50,327 nucleotides of DNA from Gammaproteobacteria bacterium (GTDB lineage: Bacteria; Pseudomonadota; Gammaproteobacteria; Pseudomonadales; Balneatricaceae): positions 1-50,327 of the forward strand of contig JAAERS010000151.1 of NCBI GenBank assembly GCA_024230095.1, given 5' to 3'. Shown piece by piece: positions 26,848 through 35,789 of this stretch. The stretch's first letter is position 1. Each line of letters opens with the position of its first letter. Both the position numbers and the translations under genes were made by a program. The notes beneath the pieces are model-generated. The model made no database searches. It saw only the letters and a list, made by a program, of their open reading frames with translations, and was not told where the DNA came from.

Positions 26848-28191
26848 ATGAAATTTTCCGATCTAGAATTAAACCCACGTCTCCTGCAAAACCTTGCCAA
26901 ACAGCGCTTTGAACAAGCAACGAAAGCACAACAGGAAGGCATGCCAGTTGCGCTTTCCGGTAACGACTTACTGATGAGTGCTGACACGGGCAGCGGTAAA
27001 ACTTTGGCCTTTATGGTACCCGCCATTCACCAATTGCTATCCACCAAACCTGTTGGGTACAGCACCCGCTGCCTGGTGTTAGCACCAACCAGAGAACTGG
27101 CTCACCAGGTGTTAAGTCTAACCAATAAATTAGTAAAAGGAACGCGCCTACAGGTGGCCCTTATATTGGGTGGTGAAGATTATAAATTTCAGGCAGCCTT
27201 ATTACGCAAGACGCCCGACATCATCATCGCTACACCGGGCCGTTTTATGGAACATCAACGTAAAGGTCATACGGATACAGAAAATTTAGAGGTGCTGATT
27301 GTTGACGAAGCTGATCGCATGCTGGAGTTGGGTTTTTGCGAAGACGTAGAAAAAATTGCTGCGGTGGCCAACCAACATCGTCAAACCTTATTTTACTCAG
27401 CCACCTTGCGCAATGCCAAAGTACTAAGCATGGCCAACAGTCTGCTCAACAAGCCCGTTGAGATCACCTTGAACGATGCCAGTCAGGTACAAACCAATAT
27501 TCAACAACAGGTAGTGGTATGTGATGACATTGAACACAAAAAACGGGTGTTGGTATGGTTATTAGCCAATCAAAGTGCCAACAAACGCTTAGTGTTTGTA
27601 AACAGCCGTAAGCTTAGCGAAGAACTTGCACAGTTTTTACAAACACATAGCCACCAAGCTATTGCCCTGCATGGAGAGCTCCCCCAAGAAGAGCGCAACG
27701 AAATCACACGCAAATACCGCCAGCACCATTTTAATCTGCTGATTGCAACTGAAGTGGCCGCCCGAGGCCTAGATATTGATGGCATTGAGCAGGTCATTAA
27801 CTTTGATATGGCGCGCAATTTAGATGATTATTTGCACCGGGTTGGGCGCACTGGCCGCGCAGGCAAAGAAGGGACTGCCATTAACCTAGTCAACATTAGT
27901 GAGCGCCGCTTGCTTACTAGCGTTGAGCAAGCACAAGGTGCTCACCTGCCGCGTTTAACCATCAAAGGCCTACAAGCCAAATTACACCGTGATGGAGAAG
28001 ATGCCAATATCAAAAAGCCGACCACCAAACCCAGCAAACAAGCACAAAGTAAAAAGCCGGCTGATCAATCAAAGGGCAACAAAAAGCCAGCCAAAACGGC
28101 GACTAGCCCACAACAAGCCGCGGCGGCAAAAGCCAAGGCCGCCAATCTTTGGGGCGATGGCTCGGCACCGTTTGGTATGAAAAAGAAGTAA
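26848..28191 (+). CDS. DEAD-box RNA helicase, SrmB-like
   Basis: A 447-residue ATP-dependent RNA helicase. The order of motifs is complete: Q motif (FEQATKAQQEGMPVAL), SADTGSGKT, PTRELAHQ, TPGR, VDEADRM, SATLRN, VFVNSRK, ATEVAARGLDIDG and HRVGRTGRAGKEG. A lysine/alanine-rich basic tail of about 60 residues follows, typical of SrmB/RhlE-type proteins acting on ribosomal RNA. ATG at 26848 starts at the family position (MKFSDLELNP); a TTG further upstream is not needed. Divergent from ygiQ. SrmB is the closest name, but RhlE-type assignment cannot be excluded. Confidence 0.93.
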   Translation: MKFSDLELNPRLLQNLAKQRFEQATKAQQEGMPVALSGNDLLMSADTGSGKTLAFMVPAIHQLLSTKPVGYSTRCLVLAPTRELAHQVLSLTNKLVKGTRLQVALILGGEDYKFQAALLRKTPDIIIATPGRFMEHQRKGHTDTENLEVLIVDEADRMLELGFCEDVEKIAAVANQHRQTLFYSATLRNAKVLSMANSLLNKPVEITLNDASQVQTNIQQQVVVCDDIEHKKRVLVWLLANQSANKRLVFVNSRKLSEELAQFLQTHSHQAIALHGELPQEERNEITRKYRQHHFNLLIATEVAARGLDIDGIEQVINFDMARNLDDYLHRVGRTGRAGKEGTAINLVNISERRLLTSVEQAQGAHLPRLTIKGLQAKLHRDGEDANIKKPTTKPSKQAQSKKPADQSKGNKKPAKTATSPQQAAAAKAKAANLWGDGSAPFGMKKK

Positions 28192-28261
28192 CCTGCTAAA
28201 GGCGATAACAGACTAAACTGAACGTGTTATCAACACTTGAATTATCAGCGAAGAGTAACCG

Positions 28262-29425
28262 GTGCAAATAGTGTCACTTACAGTATTAGCAACATCACTT
28301 CTAATCTGTTGCTCACTTGCAAATGGAGCGCCGTCGAGAGACAAAGCCGTAAGCCTGATACTCAATCATTATGCGGCCAGTGACGAACCTGGCATTCAGT
28401 ATACGGTAGTCAGCGAGAGCGACACTGTATTTACTCGGAGTGTTGGCCTGTCAAACGTTGCCAGCAACATGGCACTTGATGCAAGCCATACAATGGCTGC
28501 CTTCTCTATGACCAAGACGCTTACAGCCATTGCTGTGTTACAACTTGTTGAACAAAATAAAATCAAGCTCGATGACAAAGTCATAGCGTATGTAAAACAC
28601 CCCTATGATCCAGACATCACAATTCGGCATTTGCTAAATCATACTTCCGGCATTCCCAATCCGATTCCACTTAAGTGGGTACACTTGGCACAAGCGCATG
28701 ACGATTTTGATGACCAATTTGAACTCGACAAGATACTAAATGAACACCCTACGGTAGATTTCCAACCCGGTAATCGTTATCAGTATAGTAATATTGGGTA
28801 TTGGTTGCTCGGCAGCGTAATCGCGCGAGCATCTGAAAAAAGTTATTCACAATACTTGTCGGAACACCTCTTTCAACCCTTAAACCTCAGCGCTAGCGAA
28901 GTAGGATTTAAAATTCATGACAAAAACAATCATGCTAACGGTTATTTAAAGCAATGGTCGTTTATGGGTCTATTTGGACGCTTGCTTGTTGACGCCAAAA
29001 TGTTAGGTGAAAATGAAAGCGGGTGGCGACATGTTAAAGACGTTTATCTCAATGGCGCCTCGTTTGGTGGGGCAATAGGAACGGCCCGAGCATTTGCTAA
29101 AATATTACAGGATTTACTTTCTACAAATTCTATTCTTCTGGGGCCAGCAGCCAAACAATTACTTTATCAGCAGCAAGTACTAAGCTCTGGCACCGGCATA
29201 GATATGACACTTGGGTGGCATGTGGATGAGCTTGAGGGCATCGCCTACTATTATAAAGAAGGTGGGGGTGCGGGATTTCATAGTGAAATGCGAATTTATC
29301 CCCAAAATGGTCTCGCTTCGGTCATCATGTCCAATAGAACGTCTTTCGATTCCAGACAAATATTGAGTGAACTTGATCTTCATTTTGTGACAACTAAAAA
29401 ATCACAGCCGCATACAGACAAATAG
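28262..29425 (+). CDS. Exported beta-lactamase-fold serine hydrolase
   Basis: A 387-residue protein with a GTG start, an AAGAG ribosome site and a Sec signal peptide (LTVLATSLLICCSLANGAPS). The class C beta-lactamase/DD-peptidase fold is shown by AAFSMTKTLTAIAVLQLVE (SXXK nucleophile motif), IRHLLNHTSGIPN, YQYSNIGYWLLG (YXN) and the late GGGAGFHSEMRIYPQNG. Such proteins are peptidases, esterases or unknown hydrolases; nothing points to antibiotic resistance. It begins about 70 bases after the helicase gene and could be co-transcribed, though a seven-base inverted repeat (GATAACA/TGTTATC) lies between them. Confidence 0.88.
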   Translation: MQIVSLTVLATSLLICCSLANGAPSRDKAVSLILNHYAASDEPGIQYTVVSESDTVFTRSVGLSNVASNMALDASHTMAAFSMTKTLTAIAVLQLVEQNKIKLDDKVIAYVKHPYDPDITIRHLLNHTSGIPNPIPLKWVHLAQAHDDFDDQFELDKILNEHPTVDFQPGNRYQYSNIGYWLLGSVIARASEKSYSQYLSEHLFQPLNLSASEVGFKIHDKNNHANGYLKQWSFMGLFGRLLVDAKMLGENESGWRHVKDVYLNGASFGGAIGTARAFAKILQDLLSTNSILLGPAAKQLLYQQQVLSSGTGIDMTLGWHVDELEGIAYYYKEGGGAGFHSEMRIYPQNGLASVIMSNRTSFDSRQILSELDLHFVTTKKSQPHTDK

Positions 29426-29462
29426 AACAATACGGGTGTAGTTGATTAGTCTACCCCTAGGC

Positions 29463-29843
29463 CTAGTACTTACCTGCCAACAACTTATAATGGCGAAACT
29501 GTAAAGCTCCCATTGCCGCGGTAAATAGTGCCGTGAGCATCGCTACACGAATACCCGCAGACTCTACCACTATTAGGCCCATACTGACCAAGACAATCAT
29601 CAGTATGGTCCAACCATAATCACAAGCAATAAACACCACCAACTCTTTGATACTCGGCTGAACACGACGCGAAGCTAAAAATAACCATAAACCGTAGGCC
29701 AAAGTAATCCAGCCAGCCGGCATTATCACTTCTGGATACTGATTACCTAAGAGGGTATTGAATGAGTCAGGCCACTGGGCCATTAACAAGCCAAAAAACA
29801 CACAGGACAACGCATTTAGACGCAATATATAAGTCAGGGGCAT
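29463..29843 (-). CDS. Small four-helix membrane protein coupled to deoD
   Basis: A 126-residue protein with four predicted membrane segments (about residues 5-22, 40-58, 66-88 and 95-114) and short polar ends. No family was recognised; the layout of a short N-terminal helix, PDSFNTLLGN loop and ASRRVQPS turn recalls several uncharacterised small inner-membrane proteins. It starts six bases after the deoD stop codon, so the two are almost certainly translated from the same message. A link to nucleoside uptake or salvage is only suggested by that position. Confidence 0.7.
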   Translation of the reverse strand: MPLTYILRLNALSCVFFGLLMAQWPDSFNTLLGNQYPEVIMPAGWITLAYGLWLFLASRRVQPSIKELVVFIACDYGWTILMIVLVSMGLIVVESAGIRVAMLTALFTAAMGALQFRHYKLLAGKY

Positions 29844-29849
29844 CAGCGA

Positions 29850-30563
29850 CTACTCAGCCATTTGCAGAGCAATTTTCATCATGCTGGTAAAGGCACTTTC
29901 GCGCTCTGCAGAAGTGGTAGCTTGCTGAGTTACAAGAGAATCAGAAACGGTAAGCACACACGCTGCCTGCTTACCTGTTGCCATGGCATTGGCAAACAAA
30001 GCAAAGGCTTCCATTTCCACCACTTGACAACCATGCTGGTCGCGGATGGTCTGGTATTCATCAAAGTTTTGACGGTAAAAAACATCACTGGAATGGATGC
30101 GCGTTTTTACATAGTCTATGTTGAGCGCTGCCGCCTTATCTTCCAGCTCTGCTACCAAATCTGGGGTGGCAGATAACACATCGACATCACTAACACCCTG
30201 GGTTTTAGCAAAGCTAGACTCGCTCCATGCGTCTTCGGCAATAACGACATCATAGAGGTTGAGATCGCCACTGTAGGCACCGCAAGAACCGACACGGATA
30301 ATACGTTCTACACCATAAAAACTAAATAGCTCAAAAGAATAAATACCAATACTGGGCATACCCATGCCACTAGCCATCACTGAAATCAGGCGGCCCTCAT
30401 AGGTTCCTGTATAGGCTAGCATGCCACGCACACCATTTACCTGCTTAACATCTTCTAGAAAGGTCTCTGCTATATATTTGGCTCGTAGTGGATCGCCCGG
30501 CATTAACACGGTCGCAGCAATATCGCCAGGTTGGCACTCAATGTGGGGGGTGGGGGTAGTCAT
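29850..30563 (-). CDS. deoD: Purine-nucleoside phosphorylase, DeoD type
   Basis: A 237-residue enzyme splitting purine (deoxy)nucleosides with phosphate. The hexameric DeoD type is recognised from TPHIECQPGDIAATVLMPGDPLRAKYIAETFLE, GMGMPSIGIYSFELF, IIRVGSCGAY and the base-binding VVEMEAFALFANA; the catalytic Asp is in TVSDSLV. Length is normal. It is followed at once by the small membrane protein. No other deo genes are nearby, so it is separate from a classical deoCABD operon. Confidence 0.97.
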   Translation of the reverse strand: MTTPTPHIECQPGDIAATVLMPGDPLRAKYIAETFLEDVKQVNGVRGMLAYTGTYEGRLISVMASGMGMPSIGIYSFELFSFYGVERIIRVGSCGAYSGDLNLYDVVIAEDAWSESSFAKTQGVSDVDVLSATPDLVAELEDKAAALNIDYVKTRIHSSDVFYRQNFDEYQTIRDQHGCQVVEMEAFALFANAMATGKQAACVLTVSDSLVTQQATTSAERESAFTSMMKIALQMAE

Positions 30564-30701
30564 AACTATATGCTCATATCAAGGACATTAAATGTTGGCC
30601 CTGAAAAAGCAAATAGAAAATCAGGGGCACAGGTATTGAGGGCCCTAATTCTAGCAGCTCTAGTTGCTGCCGGGTAAGTACTATATGAAGTTATTTAAAT
30701 A

Positions 30702-30917
30702 TTAGGCAGCAACGCACTTAGATTCATAGCGTTCGTTTAGCCAGCGCTGCGCTTCCTGCAGTGATTTTGCCGCATATACCACTACTGAGGGAGTCGTGAT
30801 GCAGCCATCTTTTTTGGGGTCTAACGGAAACACCCACCACTTGCCCACATCTCGTTTTTGTATAATGTGATTATGCAATTTGTAGCGATTTTGTCGAATT
30901 AATTCAGCTTTTGTCAT
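30702..30917 (-). CDS. Hypothetical 71-residue protein
   Basis: A short basic protein starting MTKAELIRQNRYKLHNHIIQ, with a tryptophan-rich centre (KWWVFPLDPKKDG), VVVYAAKSLQEAQRWL and a C-terminal ESKCVAA. GGAGAG precedes the ATG. No membrane helix or known family was recognised; the layout of strand-like and helix-like parts suggests a small compact domain. It lies between the rubredoxin reductase and deoD on the same strand, about 140 bases from each. Confidence 0.6.
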   Translation of the reverse strand: MTKAELIRQNRYKLHNHIIQKRDVGKWWVFPLDPKKDGCITTPSVVVYAAKSLQEAQRWLNERYESKCVAA

Positions 30918-31016
30918 CAGGCTCTCCTCCTTTGATGATAAGGCAAAACATCCTCAAAATATTACACTCACATATTAGCCCTAATACGGCATGTTGCAAG
31001 CCTTTCGGAGCATAAT

Positions 31017-31055
31017 ATGCCAAAAAAGGTGGTTTTCGGCCTATTTTATTGGCAT
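31017..31055 (-). terminator. Long imperfect hairpin after the rubredoxin reductase gene
   Basis: ATGCCAA (31017-31023) pairs with TTGGCAT (31049-31055); inside, AAAA pairs with TTTT and GG with CC, giving 13 pairs with small bulges. It lies 20-60 bases after the stop of the rubredoxin reductase. The T-run is inside the stem, so this is a probable but not classical terminator. Confidence 0.4.
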
Positions 31056-31075
31056 CAACACCCCAAATTCGAGGC

Positions 31076-32461
31076 CTACCCAGCCCTTTTTACCTGTTGT
31101 AGCATGGCCCCGCGACGGTCAATGCAGCCACCTTGCAACACAAAACCTTGTAAATTTCCTTGCTTATCAACAAAGCGGCCTATCATACCTTGCTCGTTTT
31201 CTTCTACCTGCCAAGCACCCTTTATCGATGCCGCAGGAGGCAATAGGCTCAATGGACAAGCTGGCGTTTTCACCATCACCGTCATAAGCGGATAGTTCAC
31301 TGATGTCGTCGTGCCTGTTAAGGTCTGAGCCAAGGCCTGAATACCCCAATGAATGGGCGAAATATAAGGCATCAATTGACCATCAATTTCGATACAGTCC
31401 CCCAAGGCATAAATGTGAGGTGCACTAGTAGCCAAAGCACCATCCACCTGAATACCTACATGACAATCAATGCCAGCCTCTACAGCGATATCCATACGGG
31501 CTTGCAAACCAACCGCTGACACCAACACGTCAGCCTGGAGTTGCTGACCATCACTCAAAGTAACCCGATACCCACTTGCCGTCTCGTCAGGTTCAAAATA
31601 ATCAATGTTGGTAACCGTATTTTCTAAGTACCAGGTAACACCTAAGCTTTGCAGGCTTGATTGTAATTTGCGACCAATGCGCTCAGGTAGCAATCGGTCC
31701 ATGGGCCAGCTCGTGAGGCCAACCAAATCTACCTGATAACCGGTGGCCGCCAAGTCATTGGCAAATTCACAGCCAATCAAACCATTACCAATGACTAGGA
31801 CTTTGCGTTTTCCTGCCAGTGCCTGACGATAACGACGATAATCTTGCAGACTATTCACACTAAACATATTGTCAGCTGCAGGACCGGCAATAGGTAAATG
31901 AATGGGCTGGGCTCCTGTAGCCAGAACTAGCTGCCCATAGGGCTGCTGCCCCAAATCTGTATGCACTATCTTAGCTTGCTTATCAATGCTCACTACCTGA
32001 CAGTGGGTCACTATACGCATAGCCAAGCGGTTGGCCATATCTAGAGGTTTATCACTCACTAGATCTTCAGCCTGCTGCTGATTGAGCAACCCTGTGGACA
32101 AGGCCGGTTTAGAATAATGCAACCCATCATCAGCCGTGAGTATTACTATCTCAGCATCGGCCTTGTGCTCACGCACAGCGGCGGCCAAGTTGTAACCAGC
32201 ATAACCTGAACCAATAATCACGATCGGTCCGTTGGGTGTAGTTTCCACCCTAGGAATATGTAATACCGGATTAGGCACTGCGGCGGGCATCTCAATCATT
32301 TCAAAGTCAGACTTACCAACTAGGCAATCAGGGCATAACCAATCATCAGGTACGTCTTGCCAACGCGTACCGGGTTCAATGCCGTCGCGAGGCCAGCCCT
32401 GTTGTTCATCATAGACTAAGCCACAAATGATACAAAGCCACTTCTTATAAGGTTCTGACAT
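31076..32461 (-). CDS. Rubredoxin fused to rubredoxin reductase (NAD(P)H, FAD)
   Basis: A 461-residue fusion. Residues 1-55 are rubredoxin: CIIC at 10-13 and CPDC at 43-46 bind one iron, with the typical [20 protein letters not shown]. From about residue 78 comes a FAD/NAD(P)H disulfide-reductase-like domain: [20 protein letters not shown] (FAD), [21 protein letters not shown] (NADH) and [14 protein letters not shown]. Separate rubredoxin and reductase partners feed alkane hydroxylase in oil degraders; joined in one chain, the protein can carry electrons from NADH to an unknown oxygenase. The Rieske oxygenase directly upstream is an obvious candidate partner, though a terminator lies between them. 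Confidence 0.93.
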   Translation of the reverse strand: MSEPYKKWLCIICGLVYDEQQGWPRDGIEPGTRWQDVPDDWLCPDCLVGKSDFEMIEMPAAVPNPVLHIPRVETTPNGPIVIIGSGYAGYNLAAAVREHKADAEIVILTADDGLHYSKPALSTGLLNQQQAEDLVSDKPLDMANRLAMRIVTHCQVVSIDKQAKIVHTDLGQQPYGQLVLATGAQPIHLPIAGPAADNMFSVNSLQDYRRYRQALAGKRKVLVIGNGLIGCEFANDLAATGYQVDLVGLTSWPMDRLLPERIGRKLQSSLQSLGVTWYLENTVTNIDYFEPDETASGYRVTLSDGQQLQADVLVSAVGLQARMDIAVEAGIDCHVGIQVDGALATSAPHIYALGDCIEIDGQLMPYISPIHWGIQALAQTLTGTTTSVNYPLMTVMVKTPACPLSLLPPAASIKGAWQVEENEQGMIGRFVDKQGNLQGFVLQGGCIDRRGAMLQQVKRAG

Positions 32462-32514
32462 GCAAATTCTCTAACTCAAAATGGTCTCAACCAAGGACCC
32501 ATTATAACTGTAAA

Positions 32515-32542
32515 AAGGGTTGTAACTGACGTTACAACCCTT
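32515..32542 (-). terminator. Strong Rho-independent terminator after the Rieske oxygenase gene
   Basis: AAGGGTTGTAAC (32515-32526) and GTTACAACCCTT (32531-32542) form a perfect 12-pair stem with a TGAC loop; on the minus strand it is followed by TTTTT. It lies about 50 bases after the oxygenase stop and before the rubredoxin reductase start. Confidence 0.85.
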
Positions 32543-32591
32543 GTCTTTCGACTCCCAACGAGCCTCATAAATGCCTTGCTCTTGCTGACCT

Positions 32592-33767
32592 CTAATGAGC
32601 CGACGCAATCAAATGATTGGCGACCCACTTATTAAAGTAATGCGTTGGGTTATCCAATACAGGGGAATACACCCCCCCTTTAAAGCCGGGAGAAATTCGG
32701 CCGAACTGCATACCTTCAACAACCCCCACATCTTCACCAAAAACAATCTTCCAAGATTCCAAGGTCGCTGCACGGTGAGCCCTATAGGCCTCACTCAGGG
32801 CCTCATCACCTACATACATAATACGTAAGTGCTCAATAGTACGTTCATTGGTCACCGGTTCCAAAACAATGGCGAAGGTGTGGTCAGCTTGAATACCTAA
32901 CAGGACGTTAGGGAATACGGTTATATACTCAGCCTCTTTCATTTTCTCAGCCGGCCATTCAGGAAAGGTTGGCAGGCTGGTACCGGCAGTCTCAGACAAG
33001 TTATATACCATGGTACCCTGACCGGCAAAATCATCAAACATGATATGGTAGTGATCTTGGATGCGTGAATAACTATTGAGACTCGGATGGACCCAAGGTA
33101 AGTGGTAACTTTCGCAGTAGTTTTCGACGGCCAGTTTCCAGTTACAAGCGACATCCAACATCACGGTACCACCCTCCTCTTCGCGTCTCATGCGCGCCAA
33201 ACCCGTATCACCCAAGTAGGTTTGCCAACGCGTCGTCACCGGCGCAATGAAATCAGCAAATTCAGCTGCTTGACCATCGAGATTAACAAACACAACATCA
33301 AACCAAACTTGGCTGCGAATTTCTTTCATGCCGTGCTTTTCACAATTAAAGCCGGCTGTATTATGCACACCTACTCCACCTATATGAGGTGTACCCTTGA
33401 GGTCGCCATTCAAACCATAGGTCCAAGAATGATAAGGGCAACGTACACTGCCGGTGACAGGACCAGCCTCACTAACGACAATCATGCCACGGTGACTGCA
33501 TACATTGTGGAATACCCGCACCTGATTATCGCGATCACGCATAATGACCATGGGCAAGCCCATGAACGTCACAGGTTGAACATAACCTGGCTCAGGTAGA
33601 TCACCAGCGAAGCCTACGCCAGCCCATGTCTTAGCGATGACTCGGTCACGCTCTTCAAGCAAAAAATTCGGGTCGTTATAAACACCATTAGGCAATCCAC
33701 GCGCTGCTTCTATCGGGCGAGTCGCCGCATGCAGATCAGCCATGGGAATACGCGCAAAGTTGCTCAT
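32592..33767 (-). CDS. Rieske ring-hydroxylating-type oxygenase, alpha subunit
   Basis: A 391-residue Rieske non-haem iron oxygenase. The 2Fe-2S cluster is bound by Cys90-X-His92 (NVCSHRG) and Cys110-X2-His113 (CPYHSWTYG). The catalytic iron site is ENYCESYHLPWVHP (His222, His227). The carboxylate that links subunits is Glu219 in place of the usual Asp, as in carnitine monooxygenase CntA and similar quaternary-amine oxygenases, so the substrate may be a trimethylamine-type compound rather than an aromatic ring; this is inference. No beta subunit is nearby. GGAG nine bases upstream supports the start. A LysR gene lies 105 bases upstream. Confidence 0.92.
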   Translation of the reverse strand: MSNFARIPMADLHAATRPIEAARGLPNGVYNDPNFLLEERDRVIAKTWAGVGFAGDLPEPGYVQPVTFMGLPMVIMRDRDNQVRVFHNVCSHRGMIVVSEAGPVTGSVRCPYHSWTYGLNGDLKGTPHIGGVGVHNTAGFNCEKHGMKEIRSQVWFDVVFVNLDGQAAEFADFIAPVTTRWQTYLGDTGLARMRREEEGGTVMLDVACNWKLAVENYCESYHLPWVHPSLNSYSRIQDHYHIMFDDFAGQGTMVYNLSETAGTSLPTFPEWPAEKMKEAEYITVFPNVLLGIQADHTFAIVLEPVTNERTIEHLRIMYVGDEALSEAYRAHRAATLESWKIVFGEDVGVVEGMQFGRISPGFKGGVYSPVLDNPTHYFNKWVANHLIASAH

Positions 33768-33872
33768 GATTTGGCTCCAAACATCAATTGATCTATATCA
33801 TTTACTGTTGCAATAATGTGCCCGAAATAACACGCTGTAACAACCGATAAATAATCAATCACCGCATGAGTT

Positions 33873-34790
33873 TTAATCATGCCAAAGATAGCCATTGGTG
33901 TGCTCACCCAACCAATCACAAAAAGCACCGACACTTTCTTTTTGCTCCCCCTCTGGTGAGGTCACCAGATAAAAGCCTGCTTCAGTTTCCATTATTAACT
34001 CAGTCGCCTTCACCAACACACCGGAAGTGAGATAATCATTTACCAAATAGTCCCATGCTAGGGCAACCCCCTGCCCTTGTTGGGCCGCCTGCAGCAGCAT
34101 CGTGTAATGGCTAAAAGTCAGCTTATGTTGTGGGATCACCGGCTCCAGCTCAACACCAACAAACCAATCAGACCAGTTAAACCAACCAGAATCGGTGTTG
34201 TCCAATACCAACTGCCTAGTAGCCAACAAGTCGGCCGTAGAAAGTCCTTTATTTCGCTGCAGGTATTCAGGGCTACATACCACAAAAATACGTTCATCAA
34301 AAAGCTTGGTTACGCGCCCCCCGTCGGGCTTCTTAAGGCTATAACCAATACAACAATCATAATCCTGAGTACGCATATCCATAACGCTATCAGAAGCCAG
34401 CAAGCGCACATCAACCTGCTCTTCCAATTGGCAATACTGACTGATGCGAGACATTAACCACAAGGTAGCCACAGCGTGCGTAGTTGCAACAGTAATCTGG
34501 TTGGCATGAAAAGGCTGTTGCAAAAGTTTCGTAGCACTGGCAACCTGTGACAAAGCTCCGGAGATAGCTTGATGATAATTTGCCCCAGCCTCAGTCAAAC
34601 GCACACGGCGGTTATCGCGAATAAACAGGGTTACACCCAAACGCTCCTCCAACAATCGGACTTGGCGACTAATTGCGCCCTGGGTAACAAATAAGCGTTG
34701 TGCTGCTTGGGTAAAGCTTTGCTCTTCAGCGGCGGCATTAAACGCCACCAGCGCTTTCAAAGGTGGTAAACTACGATAGTCAAAGGCCAT
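33873..34790 (-). CDS. LysR-family regulator (GcvA-like)
   Basis: A 305-residue transcription factor with the GcvA-like opening LPPLKALVAFNAAAEEQSFTQAAQRLFVTQGAISRQVRLLEERLG (helix-turn-helix) written here across residues 8-50, followed by FIRDNRRVRLTEAG and a substrate-binding domain. GcvA-like LysR proteins often control one-carbon and betaine catabolism. It reads in the same direction as the Rieske oxygenase and ends 105 bases before it, so it probably controls it and may share its transcript. Effector unknown. Confidence 0.92.
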   Translation of the reverse strand: MAFDYRSLPPLKALVAFNAAAEEQSFTQAAQRLFVTQGAISRQVRLLEERLGVTLFIRDNRRVRLTEAGANYHQAISGALSQVASATKLLQQPFHANQITVATTHAVATLWLMSRISQYCQLEEQVDVRLLASDSVMDMRTQDYDCCIGYSLKKPDGGRVTKLFDERIFVVCSPEYLQRNKGLSTADLLATRQLVLDNTDSGWFNWSDWFVGVELEPVIPQHKLTFSHYTMLLQAAQQGQGVALAWDYLVNDYLTSGVLVKATELIMETEAGFYLVTSPEGEQKESVGAFCDWLGEHTNGYLWHD

Positions 34791-34889
34791 GATAAATACT
34801 CATTGCAAACAACAATAATAGTGTACCGTTAATAGTGATCTGAATCAGCATCTTTTTTAATGGCATACAACCTAGCACACATGCACAAC

Positions 34890-35789
34890 ATGAAAAATTT
34901 ACCTACAGAACTACTTCGCACTTTTGTCACCGTTGTTGACCGCGGCGGCTTTACCCAAGCGGGTATGATTTTGGGCCGCACACAACCGGCCATTAGCTTG
35001 CAGATAAAACGCTTAGAAGAGCTGGTTGAGGCTCCCTTAATGCAGCGTGACAAACACCTGCAAATCACAGAACAAGGTGAGACTCTGCTTAGTTTTGCGC
35101 GCCAGATACTAACACTGAATGATGCTGCTTTTACCCGCATCCATCGGCAGCAAGTCAGTGGCCAAGTCCGGTTGGGAATTCCAAATGATTTTGAGGTATC
35201 TTACCTCCCCAGCTTATTAAGCCAATTTACTGCCGCCTACCCTGACGTCAGTCTAGAGGTGAATTGTGAACTGAGTGAAAAGTTGTTAAGAGATTTTGAA
35301 CAAGGTCATTATGACCTCGTACTGGCGACTACTACCCAAAACCTCAACCCAGACTCGGGCAACGACCATTACGCCAATACCTATATCGAGCCCATCGTTT
35401 GGGTTAGTAATGGCCATGATATTCCTGACCCTGAACAGCACATTAACCTGGTGCTCTACCCACAAGGATGCGGTTATCGACAACGCATGGTGAGCCAATT
35501 AAATAAGGCAAACAAAGCTTGGCGCGTGGCTTATAGTTCATCAAGCTTACTGGGCATCACGGCCGCCATTCAAGCAGGGCTTGGCGTCAGCGCTATGGCG
35601 GCTAGCACGGTGCCCGAAGCCTTAACAGCCCACGCCAAACTGGCCGGGTATCCGGATTTGGGCAATATTCAGATTATTTTTCAGTCTGACCCTGACACGA
35701 CTAATCCTGCCTGTTTGCGCCTGCAGGAACACTTACACGCCAACCTACCGACTGTGTCACTAACTAACACCCACACACAAGCTAATTAA
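34890..35789 (+). CDS. LysR-family regulator
   Basis: A 299-residue transcription factor. The helix-turn-helix is LPTELLRTFVTVVDRGGFTQ with RTQPAISLQIKRLEELV; the effector domain starts at VRLGIPNDFEVSYLPSLLSQF. ATG at 34890 (MKNLPTEL) is the family start; ATGs at 34860 and 34881 are also possible and none has a clear ribosome site. It faces away from the GcvA-like gene across about 70-100 bases, so the promoters overlap. Its TAA stop interlocks with that of hrpA (TTAA shared), without space for a terminator. Target unknown. Confidence 0.88.
   Translation: MKNLPTELLRTFVTVVDRGGFTQAGMILGRTQPAISLQIKRLEELVEAPLMQRDKHLQITEQGETLLSFARQILTLNDAAFTRIHRQQVSGQVRLGIPNDFEVSYLPSLLSQFTAAYPDVSLEVNCELSEKLLRDFEQGHYDLVLATTTQNLNPDSGNDHYANTYIEPIVWVSNGHDIPDPEQHINLVLYPQGCGYRQRMVSQLNKANKAWRVAYSSSSLLGITAAIQAGLGVSAMAASTVPEALTAHAKLAGYPDLGNIQIIFQSDPDTTNPACLRLQEHLHANLPTVSLTNTHTQAN

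Noticed and set aside
28204-28231. Inverted repeat GATAACA/TGTTATC with 14-base loop between helicase and hydrolase genes
   Set aside because: Seven AT-rich pairs, no T-run; could arise by chance.
29434-29457. GGG-T-GTAG/CTACCCC hairpin between convergent genes
   Set aside because: Stem has a bulge and no T-run; kept only as a weak possibility.
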